This document shows positions 1 through 8,164 of a DNA stretch of 64,000 nucleotides, one piece after another. The DNA comes from Chitinophaga niabensis (lineage in GTDB: Bacteria; Bacteroidota; Bacteroidia; Chitinophagales; Chitinophagaceae). The notes under the pieces were generated by a model. That model saw only the letters and a list, made by a program, of their open reading frames with translations, was not told the origin of the DNA and did no database searches. The translations under genes were made by a program, and so were the position numbers. Position 1 is the stretch's first letter. Each line of letters opens with the position of its first letter. The DNA is taken from positions 2,609,001 to 2,673,000 of the forward strand of contig NZ_CP154260.1 in the NCBI RefSeq assembly GCF_039545795.1, written 5' to 3'.

Positions 1-406
1 CTGAGGAAATACGGCTGTTCAGTTCTCCCACCCTGCGTTCCGCAAAGAATTTCATGGGGAGTTTGATCAGGTGGCTATAAGTGGCCTGCCGTAATGCGGC
101 AAGTGTTTTTTCTGTAACAGATACAAAGATCCGGATGCGGAAATAAGAAAAGGTGGATTGAAGGATCAATACCGCTATGAGGATCAGACCAATCTGCTCA
201 ATATGTTGCATCAGCGGCCCTTTATGACTGGTATCTATCAGATCGCCCAGGAGTTTGGGGAAAGCAAGACTGGCACCGGTGGACAATAACAACATCATCA
301 ACCCCAATCCGAATTGCCAGCGGTAGGGTTTGGCATATTGATAAAGCCTTAATGCATTGCGAATACCTGAAAATGTGATCTTTGCACGTTTTGTCTGTTG
401 CTCCAT
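1..406 (-). CDS. ABC exporter, N-terminal membrane domain (partial, cut by window start)
   Basis: Reverse-strand reading from the ATG at 406 gives an open frame to the window edge (135 codons). It begins MEQQTKRAKITFSG, has two hydrophobic segments (about residues 28-50 and 70-90), and continues with a stretch containing ERRVGELNSRIS. That pattern, an amphipathic elbow, TM1-TM2, then the first intracellular coupling loop with 'GEL.SRI', is typical of type IV ABC exporters (MsbA/BmrA class). The ATPase domain lies outside the window, so nothing can be said about substrate or ATPase integrity. It lies 59 nt downstream of the preceding minus-strand gene and may be the last member of the long minus-strand block. 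It is a candidate partner for the degenerate half-exporter at 14199-15995, but the two are not adjacent. Confidence 0.85.
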   Translation of the reverse strand, partial: MEQQTKRAKITFSGIRNALRLYQYAKPYRWQFGLGLMMLLLSTGASLAFPKLLGDLIDTSHKGPLMQHIEQIGLILIAVLILQSTFSYFRIRIFVSVTEKTLAALRQATYSHLIKLPMKFFAERRVGELNSRISS

Positions 407-465
407 ACGGCTGCGAAGTTAAGCGTTCCTTAGGGAGAAGACGATCCAATCTGGTAAATATTGTT

Positions 466-1056
466 TCAGCTCTTTGCTTTGATCCATAAAGCAATGAGGA
501 TTTCTGCCACTATAATACCACCATATAACAGGGAGTTTACCTCAAAATCTCCTGTTATCCAGCAATAAAAGAGCGCCGGAATAGCACTCGCCACACCTGC
601 CAGGCAAAGGATGAATTTAGCGTATACGAAAAAAGAATAACTCTGAAAAGTAGTGCCTGGCACCGGTTTACGCAGTTTGCGGAGGCAATAACCGTTCTCC
701 AGCATATCAAACAGCCAGGCAGCAAGTTGCAAAGCTGCCATCAGCCAGAAGAAATACTGGCCCACATCGGTTTTGTAACCCACAATGATGCAGAGGATGG
801 CTATGGAAGGGTAAAAGCCGGCCATGAAAAGGTAGTCTACCCACAAATGCGCACGCAGTGCTTTTCCGGCAGCAGGAGAGAGCCCTTTCATAATAGTACA
901 AAGTTCCTGTTCCGATGAAGGGAATTGCAGGTCCAGGATACTGAATGGGATTTCCACGCCGCCCGCATCCCGGTAGCTGAACTTTTTGCCAAGCAGCAAC
1001 ATCCACAAAGCAGTGAACAGCATCAAGGTGAAGGAGAGCATAAAATATAACATCAT
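466..1056 (-). CDS. small polytopic membrane protein of unknown function
   Basis: A 196-residue protein with about five hydrophobic segments (near residues 3-22, 74-92, 100-118, 142-165 and 175-192) and short charged loops. I do not recognise the family. Its start codon lies one base beyond the stop of the patatin gene on the same strand, so translational coupling is likely and a functional link to that lipase-like protein, for example in lipid handling at the inner membrane, is a reasonable guess. Two Met codons stand side by side at the start (1054-1056 and 1051-1053); either could be used. There is no signal peptide distinct from TM1 and no catalytic motif. Confidence 0.75.
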   Translation of the reverse strand: MMLYFMLSFTLMLFTALWMLLLGKKFSYRDAGGVEIPFSILDLQFPSSEQELCTIMKGLSPAAGKALRAHLWVDYLFMAGFYPSIAILCIIVGYKTDVGQYFFWLMAALQLAAWLFDMLENGYCLRKLRKPVPGTTFQSYSFFVYAKFILCLAGVASAIPALFYCWITGDFEVNSLLYGGIIVAEILIALWIKAKS

Positions 1057-1057
1057 C

Positions 1058-2599
1058 TTATTTCCTGCTTTGTGTTAAGAGATCAGATACCCCACGCATA
1101 TCTTTCCTGGAAGTGTTCACCTGCTGGTGTACAATGATCCGCGCGGTTTTATATTCCTGCCAGTTAAAATCTTCCAGCAGGAATTTAGCTGCGGCCTGCG
1201 CACCGAGGATGAATAATTCCCTTTGCTTTTCATCAGAGATATTAAAATCCAGCCAGTTGTATTCACTTACTTTGATCACGCCGATCCCTTTCCTGAAAAG
1301 ACTGTTCTTCAACAGGAAGTCCTTATCATAATAATACCGCACCGTATTGAAAAGTTTGCCCATATAGGCGCCCAGGCCAAGGTTATCTGCCTGGTTCAAA
1401 GTATTGTCCGCTGGTTCTGCATCATCCAGTTCAATACCCAGTGTGGGTAAGCGGGGGATGGTCACTTCCGGATTATACAATACATTGATGGGGAAATTGG
1501 ATAATACCCCGCCGTCCACAAAACGAACCGCGGCAGGAATATCCTGCGGTTCCAGCAGCAGGTGATTGCGCCAGTTGGTTTGAATAATGGGCAGATCTCT
1601 TGGAATGTTGCGGATAATGTGTGATTCAAAAAAGAGCGGGATACTCATGGAGGCCCGCACAAATTCTGCCGGATGTATTTCATGTTTGTTTTCCCGGAAC
1701 AGGTTCCACATGCGCGGGAATTCAATTTTATTCTGGGTGATGATATCTGAAGTGATCAGGGTGATATCCGGCTTTAAACCTTTGAGCGGGTTGTCGCCCA
1801 GGTTTTTGTCTGTTTGAATATCAGGCCGCAGGTGTAAACCCTCCGGGATCTTTTCAGACACCGCTTCCAGGTCGTCAATATTATTCACCCCGTTCTCTTC
1901 CATGATCATTTTGATCCATTCCGTAAAGTTCCTGCCGGGGTTGATGCCAAAGCCGCGGTTCTTGAGGCGCTGGATCAGGTAACCGAAATATCCTCCCGCC
2001 AGTCCCAGGCCCATCAGCACAATACCGGTTAAGATAAAACTAACCAGGGCCACGCCGCTGAACACAGGATAATGAAAACGCAAACCCACACTAAGGATGT
2101 CCAATATAATCAGCAGGGCAAGGATAATACCCAGCCAAAGCCCGCAACGTCTGATACGTTTGGCGAAGTTTTCTGTTTTTACCACCCATTTAATCAGCTT
2201 TTGGGCGAAGGGGTGACCATCTACAAAATCAAAGAAGGGTTTCTCGCAGAGGTATTCCAGGATCCTTTCAGAGCTGGTCCGTTTGTCTGCTTTCACAACA
2301 GCCATCAGGGTTGTATTGATGGCTCCCGCGCTGGTACCCGCCAATCGCATAAAGCGGATGCCTGCTTTTTCCAGCACGTAAGTATAACCTACCAGCGCAA
2401 TACCCAGAACGCCACCACCTTCCTGGACCAGGTTTACATATTGGTATCCTTCTCCATCCAGGGTATCTGAGATCACCAGTTTTTTGTAATTGTGGGAAGA
2501 GCCGGGTTCATCAAACCTTTCGGCTAATTGCTGAAGTACCTGTAACACGGCAGGTGCTTCCGTGAAGTATTCAATAGGAATTTTCTTTTTTGCGGGCAT
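1058..2599 (-). CDS. patatin-like phospholipase with internal membrane hairpin
   Basis: 513 residues. The patatin catalytic parts are all visible: oxyanion-hole loop EGGGVLG (60-66), nucleophile elbow GTSAG with Ser90, and the DGG dyad motif with Asp362. Patatins hydrolyse acyl esters of phospholipids or related lipids. Unusual here is an insertion between the nucleophile elbow and the Asp motif with two strongly hydrophobic segments (about 153-175 and 181-207), which would anchor the enzyme in the membrane in mid-domain. There is no signal peptide, so the catalytic part is probably cytoplasmic-facing. The gene starts 21 nt after the HAD phosphatase gene and is followed at 1 nt by a small membrane protein, so it probably belongs to the same transcript as the polyprenyl-phosphate sugar genes upstream. 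Confidence 0.85.
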   Translation of the reverse strand: MPAKKKIPIEYFTEAPAVLQVLQQLAERFDEPGSSHNYKKLVISDTLDGEGYQYVNLVQEGGGVLGIALVGYTYVLEKAGIRFMRLAGTSAGAINTTLMAVVKADKRTSSERILEYLCEKPFFDFVDGHPFAQKLIKWVVKTENFAKRIRRCGLWLGIILALLIILDILSVGLRFHYPVFSGVALVSFILTGIVLMGLGLAGGYFGYLIQRLKNRGFGINPGRNFTEWIKMIMEENGVNNIDDLEAVSEKIPEGLHLRPDIQTDKNLGDNPLKGLKPDITLITSDIITQNKIEFPRMWNLFRENKHEIHPAEFVRASMSIPLFFESHIIRNIPRDLPIIQTNWRNHLLLEPQDIPAAVRFVDGGVLSNFPINVLYNPEVTIPRLPTLGIELDDAEPADNTLNQADNLGLGAYMGKLFNTVRYYYDKDFLLKNSLFRKGIGVIKVSEYNWLDFNISDEKQRELFILGAQAAAKFLLEDFNWQEYKTARIIVHQQVNTSRKDMRGVSDLLTQSRK

Positions 2600-2620
2600 G
2601 CTTAAATTTAAGCAATATTC

Positions 2621-3214
2621 TTACTCAAATGTGCGGAAACCGGGATGCTGTGCGAGTGCCAGCATTTCCTTGTCGCCACTGCTGTCACCATAAGCATAAA
2701 TGGTAGCGTAGGTAGTAAGGTGTACTGCTTCCCTGATCCGGCATACCTTTTCGTTGCCGTTACAGTTCTTGCCCACCAGCCTGCCTGTTACCAGGCCGTC
2801 CTTAAGCTCAAGGATGGAACCCAGGCAGGGGATTTTCATGGTTTCGCTCCAGGGAGCCACCCAGTTTTCAGCAGAGGCAGTAACAATGTATACCTGGTGG
2901 CCTTCCGACTGATGCCAGGCAATAGCATTCAAGGCTTTGGGACGTAAAAGGGAAGGTAAACGAAGCCGGCAGAAATCATTGCATACCTGCTGGAATACTT
3001 CTATGGGGGTATTCCTGAAATAGAGCCGGAGTACGATCTCTTTCATCTGCTGGTTGGAGATGGCTTTCATTTTGAACAGCACCAGCAAAGGTGATAAGAG
3101 GGCCATGCCCAGGTAAAGTGCAGCGCCGCCCTTTTGAAACCGGATGATCTCAAAAAGTGTGTCTTTTGCAGTTATGGTACCATCAAAATCAAAGAAAGCG
3201 ATCACGTTCTTCAT
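2621..3214 (-). CDS. HAD-IB family phosphatase (candidate polyprenyl-phosphate-ribose 5-phosphatase)
   Basis: 197 residues with HAD signatures in order: motif I DFDGT (Asp9, Asp11), motif II TASAEN (112-117), motif III Lys156, and motif IV GDSSGD (176-181). This is the PSPase-like IB subfamily; these enzymes transfer phosphate through an aspartyl-phosphate. The start overlaps the stop of the DprE2-like gene by 4 nt (ATGA arrangement). In the mycobacterial decaprenyl-phosphoryl-arabinose route a phosphatase must remove the 5-phosphate between the UbiA and DprE1 steps; that this HAD enzyme does so here is my inference from position, not from the sequence. A hydrophobic stretch near residues 31-48 could associate with membrane. 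It could also be a general phosphoserine-like phosphatase. Confidence 0.85.
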   Translation of the reverse strand: MKNVIAFFDFDGTITAKDTLFEIIRFQKGGAALYLGMALLSPLLVLFKMKAISNQQMKEIVLRLYFRNTPIEVFQQVCNDFCRLRLPSLLRPKALNAIAWHQSEGHQVYIVTASAENWVAPWSETMKIPCLGSILELKDGLVTGRLVGKNCNGNEKVCRIREAVHLTTYATIYAYGDSSGDKEMLALAQHPGFRTFE

Positions 3215-3948
3215 AATTTGAGCTTTTTGAATATGAACTCAGGGATGCTCGTGATGATCAGCATAATATAACGCCAGAACCATTTGGAATAAACAACGTT
3301 TTTCTTTTTTGATGCTGCTTTGAAAATGTCATTCGCTACTTCTTCCGGTTGCGCCGTTAACAGGGGAGGTAATGTTAAACCTTCTGTCATGCGGGTATTC
3401 ACAAATCCGGGTTGCACACTCATCACATGTACACCTGCATGAAAAAGCCTGTTCCGCAATCCGGAAAGATAGGCAGTAAAACCAGCCTTGGCACTGCCAT
3501 AAAGGTAGTTGCTCATTCTTCCACGGTCTCCGGCAACAGAGCTGATCCCGATGATTGTGCCTGTTTTACGGGCAGCCATATCTTCTGCCACCACATTCAG
3601 GATAGACACTGCACCGGTATAATTTGTGTGCAGAATGCGGGAAGCTTCCTGCCAGTCGTTTTGTCCTTTTTCCTGGTCACCAAGGTAACCGAACACACAG
3701 ATTACAACATCCGGCTTCACGGGGAGTGACTGGAAAAAGGAAACATGACTTTCAAAATCCAGTGCATCAAACCCATGACTTGTAACCGCAACATTATGGC
3801 GGATCCTCAGGTCCTGCTCTTGGGCATGTAACAGCTCCGGTTTTCGCGCTGCCAGCTGAATAGCATAATTATTAGCGGCAAACTTCCTGGCAATGGCCAC
3901 AGCCATATCTGAGCCAGCCCCCAGTATCAATACAGTAGGTATCATCAT
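3211..3948 (-). CDS. dprE2: DprE2-like SDR: polyprenylphosphoryl-2-keto-erythro-pentose reductase
   Basis: 245 residues, an SDR with a variant nucleotide loop GAGSDMA (10-16), Ser136/Ser137 and the catalytic YGSAK (Tyr150, Lys154). Beyond the general SDR pattern it shares features I recall from mycobacterial DprE2: FDALDFESH in the middle, a FGYLGDQE segment, VQPGFVNTRM after the active site, and a C-terminus of the form 'FWRYIMLII..IPEFIFKKL'. DprE2 reduces the 2-keto intermediate made by DprE1 to the arabinose form, with NADH as donor. The gene follows the DprE1-like gene by 21 nt and overlaps the HAD phosphatase by 4 nt, which supports joint function. The exact sugar product has not been shown for this lineage. 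Confidence 0.85.
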   Translation of the reverse strand: MMIPTVLILGAGSDMAVAIARKFAANNYAIQLAARKPELLHAQEQDLRIRHNVAVTSHGFDALDFESHVSFFQSLPVKPDVVICVFGYLGDQEKGQNDWQEASRILHTNYTGAVSILNVVAEDMAARKTGTIIGISSVAGDRGRMSNYLYGSAKAGFTAYLSGLRNRLFHAGVHVMSVQPGFVNTRMTEGLTLPPLLTAQPEEVANDIFKAASKKKNVVYSKWFWRYIMLIITSIPEFIFKKLKL

Positions 3949-3969
3949 TTTAATATTAGGTATAGATGC

Positions 3970-5301
3970 TTAAGGTTTAGTTATTAAAAGCCGGTCAGAC
4001 TGCACGGAACGGAATTTACCAACGGGGTTATAGGTATTGATGATGTTGGCAAAACGTTCCGCGTTAGGATAGCTTTTCCAGAACACTTCCTGTTGCATAC
4101 GGGCATCTTTACTCAGGTAAAGTTTTCCTCCATATTCCAACACCAATGCATCCAGTTCGTCCAGGAAAGGAAACAGGCCCTTTCGCACGGGGAAGTCCAG
4201 TGCCAGGGTATAACCTTCCATCGGGAAAGAGATGAGATCATCCTGTTTGCCAAACACTTTCAGCACAGCAAGGAAAGAACCCCAGCCTTTATCACTGATA
4301 CGGTGCATGATGGCAGCCAGTCCTTCCTTACGGTCAATTGGCAATACAAACTGGTATTGTACAAAACCCTGTTTGCCATAACCCCGATTCCAGTGATGAA
4401 TAGCATCAAGCGGATAAAAGAAAGGTTCATAAGGCACCACACCGTTCATTTCCTTCTTATAGTTCTTGGCATAGTACAACATATTAAAGGCCTTCACCGT
4501 GAAATTGTTCAATACAAAAGAAGGAAGGTTAAAAGGAATGGTCAGTTTTAACTTGTCCGGTAACAACAATGGCGCAGCTTTCTGTTTATCAGAGAGTTCT
4601 TCTTTAGTGGCATGTTCTCCCACAATAAGGATGCTCCGGCCAAAGTTCTTACCCTTTTTGAGGCAATCGATCCAGGCCATGGAATAAGTATAGTCCTTAT
4701 ATTCATCAAAAAGCCGAATGATCTCATCCAGGTTCTCTGCTTTGATCTGCTTTTGACGGATATACGCTGTTTCTATTTTCTTTAAACGGAACTGCACTTT
4801 GGTGATAATTCCGGTAAGCCCCATACCTCCGCAGGTGGCCCAGAAAAGATCCGGATTGTTTTCCGGAGAGCAACTCATAAAACCAACACCTGTGAGTACG
4901 TCCATTGTGATCACATGATTGGAAAAACTACCTTCCGCATGATGATTTTTGCCATGTACATCAGATGCTACAGCACCACCTATGGTAATGAATTTAGTCC
5001 CGGGTGTAACAGGGAGGAACCATCCCCTGGGTACAGTAATAGCCAGTACCTGGTCTAACGTAATACCTGCCTGGCATTCGAAAATGCCATTTTCGGTGTC
5101 AAATTGTAAAACCTTGTCGTACCGGAGGGTGGAAATACTATGTTCGCCAAGAGAGGCATCACCATAACAGCGGCCATTTCCCCGGGCTATAATGTGGTCG
5201 TGGGTGTTAACATATTGGGTAAGTTGTTCTTCCTGGGTGAATGAACTTTCATCACAATCCAATATAGGGTAATTACCCCAGTTCGATAATTGTTTTACCA
5301 T
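3970..5301 (-). CDS. dprE1: DprE1-like FAD oxidase (polyprenylphosphoryl-ribose 2'-epimerase oxidase subunit)
   Basis: 443 residues. N-terminal FAD-binding PCMH-type domain with GNGRCYGD (41-48), VTPGTKFITIGGAVASD (98-114) and HGKNHHAEGSFSNHV (116-130), closely matching the FAD/substrate region of mycobacterial DprE1. The C-terminal substrate domain has SKDAR, whose Lys398 aligns with catalytic Lys418 of the M. tuberculosis enzyme. With the same offset of 20, the benzothiazinone-target Cys387 aligns with Ala367 in GYTLALDFP, so the covalent-inhibitor cysteine is absent. The enzyme oxidises the 2-hydroxyl of polyprenylphosphoryl-ribose and hands the ketone to DprE2. Its start overlaps the stop of the UbiA gene by one base (TAATG). 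Assignment to the family is secure; the physiological polyprenol and sugar are inferred. Confidence 0.9.
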   Translation of the reverse strand: MVKQLSNWGNYPILDCDESSFTQEEQLTQYVNTHDHIIARGNGRCYGDASLGEHSISTLRYDKVLQFDTENGIFECQAGITLDQVLAITVPRGWFLPVTPGTKFITIGGAVASDVHGKNHHAEGSFSNHVITMDVLTGVGFMSCSPENNPDLFWATCGGMGLTGIITKVQFRLKKIETAYIRQKQIKAENLDEIIRLFDEYKDYTYSMAWIDCLKKGKNFGRSILIVGEHATKEELSDKQKAAPLLLPDKLKLTIPFNLPSFVLNNFTVKAFNMLYYAKNYKKEMNGVVPYEPFFYPLDAIHHWNRGYGKQGFVQYQFVLPIDRKEGLAAIMHRISDKGWGSFLAVLKVFGKQDDLISFPMEGYTLALDFPVRKGLFPFLDELDALVLEYGGKLYLSKDARMQQEVFWKSYPNAERFANIINTYNPVGKFRSVQSDRLLITKP

Positions 5302-6200
5302 TACTCAAAAAAACTTTTATTCGTTGGTAAATATATAATTACATAAAAGCTCAGTATCCAGAGGAGTATGGTTATTTGGATGAACCGGTCTTTATACAGA
5401 ATAGAAGTTGGCGAACCGGTATTGTTGTCTACGTATGCGATCTGCAAATATCGCATTAATCCCGCAATAACAAAAATGCTGGTATAGTAAAGACGGTAGG
5501 TTTTAAAGCGGGCCATAGTCACCTGGTCCATTGTATACATCAGGTAAGCCACAATAATTACAGCGGAAACCAATGCAAGGGAAGTGTTCAGGAAGTCCAT
5601 ATTGTACCCTTTGGAAGCAATCCGCAGATCCTTTCCGGAGGCTATCTTCAGCACAACATCATCCCTTCTTTTAGCAATAGCCATAAATAGGGCTAGCAGG
5701 AACACCATGAGCATCAGCCATTCAGAAACCGGGATGTTGGCAACAGCACCACCTGCTTTGATCCGCAATACAAATCCTATGGCTACAATAAAGATGTCCA
5801 GGATCGAAATATTCTTTAATCCAAAAGAGTAAGCGAGGTTGAGAACGAAATACAAGCCCAGAATGAAGGTAAATTTCTGGTCGATAGAATAAGCAATTCC
5901 AAAACCAATAAGCACCAGCAAAGCAAAGATGATCAGTGCTGCGCTTTTTGAAACAGTGCCGGCCGCCAATGGGCGTTTGCTTTTGACGGGATGGGACCTG
6001 TCCGCCTCAATATCCCTGTAGTCGTTTATAATATAGATACTACTGGCCAGCAGGCTGAAACAAATAAAGCCATACAGCACCACCAGGAGTTTCTGCCCAT
6101 TGAAGATCTCTCCAAAAAAAAAGAGCGGAATAAACAGGAATAAATTCTTCGCCCAGTGTTTTGGCCTTAATAATTTTAAGTATTGCACGGGATTAAACAT
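5301..6200 (-). CDS. UbiA-family polyprenyl-phosphate phosphoribosyltransferase
   Basis: 299 residues, about nine membrane segments. The first Asp-rich motif is NDYRDIEAD (59-67), followed by HPVKSKRPLAAG; the second region YSFGLKNISILD (124-135) is followed by a segment ending FVLRIKAGG. N-terminal LRPKHWAKN is characteristic of the phosphoribosyltransferase branch (mycobacterial Rv3806c) rather than of quinone-pathway UbiA. That enzyme transfers 5-phosphoribose from PRPP to polyprenyl phosphate at the inner membrane, the first committed step to the lipid-linked pentose donor. It is the promoter-proximal gene of the block, divergent from the GT-C gene at 6282, and is translationally coupled to the DprE1-like gene. 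A minus-strand promoter is not obvious; TATCTTGC at 6214-6221 is an imperfect -7 candidate. Confidence 0.9.
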   Translation of the reverse strand: MFNPVQYLKLLRPKHWAKNLFLFIPLFFFGEIFNGQKLLVVLYGFICFSLLASSIYIINDYRDIEADRSHPVKSKRPLAAGTVSKSAALIIFALLVLIGFGIAYSIDQKFTFILGLYFVLNLAYSFGLKNISILDIFIVAIGFVLRIKAGGAVANIPVSEWLMLMVFLLALFMAIAKRRDDVVLKIASGKDLRIASKGYNMDFLNTSLALVSAVIIVAYLMYTMDQVTMARFKTYRLYYTSIFVIAGLMRYLQIAYVDNNTGSPTSILYKDRFIQITILLWILSFYVIIYLPTNKSFFE

Positions 6201-6240
6201 TAATGCGAGGCAAGATACAATGAATCTGAGGAATAGTCAC

Positions 6241-6248
6241 TATTTTTG
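6241..6248 (+). promoter_or_regulatory. -7 promoter box for the GT-C gene
   Basis: TATTTTTG matches TAnnTTTG. The TTG that could open a longer reading frame at 6246 lies inside this box, so translation more likely begins at 6282 or 6294. The 81-nt gap 6201-6281 is shared with the divergent UbiA gene. Confidence 0.6.
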
Positions 6249-6281
6249 GCCGCTATATATCACAATAACTTTATTTATAAA

Positions 6282-7913
6282 ATGCTCCCCAACATGAAAG
6301 AACCGTTTCTTACCGGTCGCCGTGCAACTGTCATTGAATGTTTAATTATCATAGCGCTGGCCCTTGTACCTTTGTTTGTAACATTCCCTTACCGTGTAAA
6401 CATCTTCCTTTCCTGGGAAGGCGCCTGGCGTATTTCTCAGGGGGAATTACCTTTCCGGGATTTTGGGTCGCCATTGGGTTTTGCCTACTGGCTGGTGCCT
6501 GCGTTCTTCTTTAAACTTTTCGGCCCTTCCATGATCTCGCTGGTAAAGGCGCAGGTATTCCTGAATATTATTGGCGGCCTGGCCTTCCGTTCTATATTAA
6601 GGAGTGTAGGCGCCCCGGTTGGGGTGAGGGTATTATCTGTATTGCTGTATGTACTCTCTTATTCCTTTTCCAATTTCTGGCCCTGGTACAATAACTCGGT
6701 GATCATCTTCCAGTTAGTAGGCCTGGCCTTTTTACTTTGTTCTCTTAAAGGCGGTAAATTCCGCTGGCTTACATTGTTTGCTGCTGCTTTTTTCACTTTC
6801 CTGAGCCTCTTTACCAAACAGGATGGCGGTGGCCTGGCACTCTTGGTTGCACTTGGGATACTTGGATATCATAGCCTTGTGGAGAAACGCTGGCAGGAAC
6901 TGGCTGGCTTTATTGCGTTTTACATCGCAGTGGCCTGTGCTTTCATTTTACCATTTATCCCTTATGGTTTCGGTTACTGGTTCAACCACGGTCAGGCACC
7001 ACATAGTTCCAGGCTGGCTGTAAAGGATTTTGCAGATGAAATCCTGATGGGGTCCCAGTGGCTCAAATTTTACTTCCTCCTGATCATACTTTTACTGGTA
7101 CCGGCCTTGAGAAACTGGAAGGGGTTATGGAAGAATAAGCAACAAATGTTGTTCATTCTTGTAACCCTGGGCATGCTCATAGAGGCAGCGCTTTTCCAGG
7201 TAACCAGTTATACGCCACCAGACAACAATATCTTCTTTCACAGCTTCGCATTTGCTTTTATCCTCACTTATTTAGGAAGTTTACTTCAATTTAAAATGGA
7301 GGATTTTAAGCCCTTTGTATTGGCTGGACTGCTAATTTTGCTCTGGTGGTCAGGTACTTTCTATAAATACCTGGACAGAATAGTGGCACGCATCTTCCCT
7401 CCGGCAGAAATAACAAGCACTGGCGGAGAAAACATAATTACACGTAACACATTCATGATCAACCTGGATACAACGGATGTTTCAACTTCTGAATGGATCT
7501 TTTCACCCATTCCGGTATTTAAAAACATCTATATGCCACCTTCTACGGTATATGGTATGGACAGATTATTACTCTTACCTGAAGTTAAAACCAAAGGAAA
7601 AGAGTTAAAGTTATTGAACCTCACTGAGTTAACGCCGCTGGCAGCAGCTATGGGTTATAAGGAAGAAAAAGGCATGGATATTCCCTTATGGCATCATTTA
7701 GGTGTTGGGATGTTTAACAAGCAGTTGATGGAATATACGGAGAAGATCAGAACACAAAAGTATGATGTAGTATTGTTTGAATACGCACCTACATTGAATA
7801 ACTTCTTCCCGTTTGCCCTGAGGGATGAGTTGAAAAAAAGCTATCGGCAGGTGGATTCTTTCTTAGCGCCCAGGAGACCAACAAATGCAACAATTGAAGT
7901 GTACGTAAGATAG
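6282..7913 (+). CDS. GT-C-like polytopic membrane glycosyltransferase
   Basis: About 543 residues from the ATG at 6282 (a second Met lies four codons on, at 6294). Around ten or eleven hydrophobic segments, then a soluble C-terminal part of about 180 residues. The first outside loop contains SWEGAWRISQGELPFRDFGS, the region in which GT-C enzymes of the RgtA/PMT type usually carry an acidic catalytic motif (here Glu in WEG) and the 'G..P.RD' pattern. GT-C enzymes take sugars from polyprenyl-phosphate donors on the outer face of the inner membrane. Placement directly opposite a polyprenyl-phosphate-pentose set suggests it uses that donor, but the acceptor is unknown and this is inference. A rho-independent terminator follows at 7934. 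Confidence 0.75.
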   Translation: MLPNMKEPFLTGRRATVIECLIIIALALVPLFVTFPYRVNIFLSWEGAWRISQGELPFRDFGSPLGFAYWLVPAFFFKLFGPSMISLVKAQVFLNIIGGLAFRSILRSVGAPVGVRVLSVLLYVLSYSFSNFWPWYNNSVIIFQLVGLAFLLCSLKGGKFRWLTLFAAAFFTFLSLFTKQDGGGLALLVALGILGYHSLVEKRWQELAGFIAFYIAVACAFILPFIPYGFGYWFNHGQAPHSSRLAVKDFADEILMGSQWLKFYFLLIILLLVPALRNWKGLWKNKQQMLFILVTLGMLIEAALFQVTSYTPPDNNIFFHSFAFAFILTYLGSLLQFKMEDFKPFVLAGLLILLWWSGTFYKYLDRIVARIFPPAEITSTGGENIITRNTFMINLDTTDVSTSEWIFSPIPVFKNIYMPPSTVYGMDRLLLLPEVKTKGKELKLLNLTELTPLAAAMGYKEEKGMDIPLWHHLGVGMFNKQLMEYTEKIRTQKYDVVLFEYAPTLNNFFPFALRDELKKSYRQVDSFLAPRRPTNATIEVYVR

Positions 7914-7933
7914 GGGATCCCAATTCCCGGGAT

Positions 7934-7966
7934 AAAAGGCAGTCCACATTATGGGCTGCCTTTTTC
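7934..7966 (+). terminator. rho-independent terminator after the GT-C gene
   Basis: AAAAGGCAG and its complement CTGCCTTTTT flank a short loop, with a T-tract on the plus strand. From here to 8093 (about 130 nt) I see no gene. Confidence 0.75.
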
Positions 7967-8093
7967 ATGCACTCTTCTTTTATATCCCGATTAAAATACT
8001 ATCAGGCACCCCTATTAATGCGTGCTTTAAGCTGCTATTTAACGTACTCATTATCAATTAAATAACCCCTTTTCTTTAAAGCCAGACATTGGG

Positions 8094-8124
8094 TTTGGAA
8101 AACAGTACATTATGCCTACCTTTG
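8094..8124 (+). promoter_or_regulatory. promoter of the CGNR regulator/DMT exporter pair
   Basis: TTTG at 8094-8097 and TACCTTTG at 8117-8124, separated by 19 nt, fit the Bacteroidota -33/-7 consensus. The leader to the ATG at 8165 is roughly 35 nt. Confidence 0.65.
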
Positions 8125-8164
8125 TATAACCAGCAAAACCAGTTTAGCCGGTTAGTATTTACAG

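Noticed and set aside
2072..2470. 132-codon plus-strand frame opposite the patatin gene
   Set aside because: It is antisense to a gene with intact catalytic motifs and has no start context or family character.
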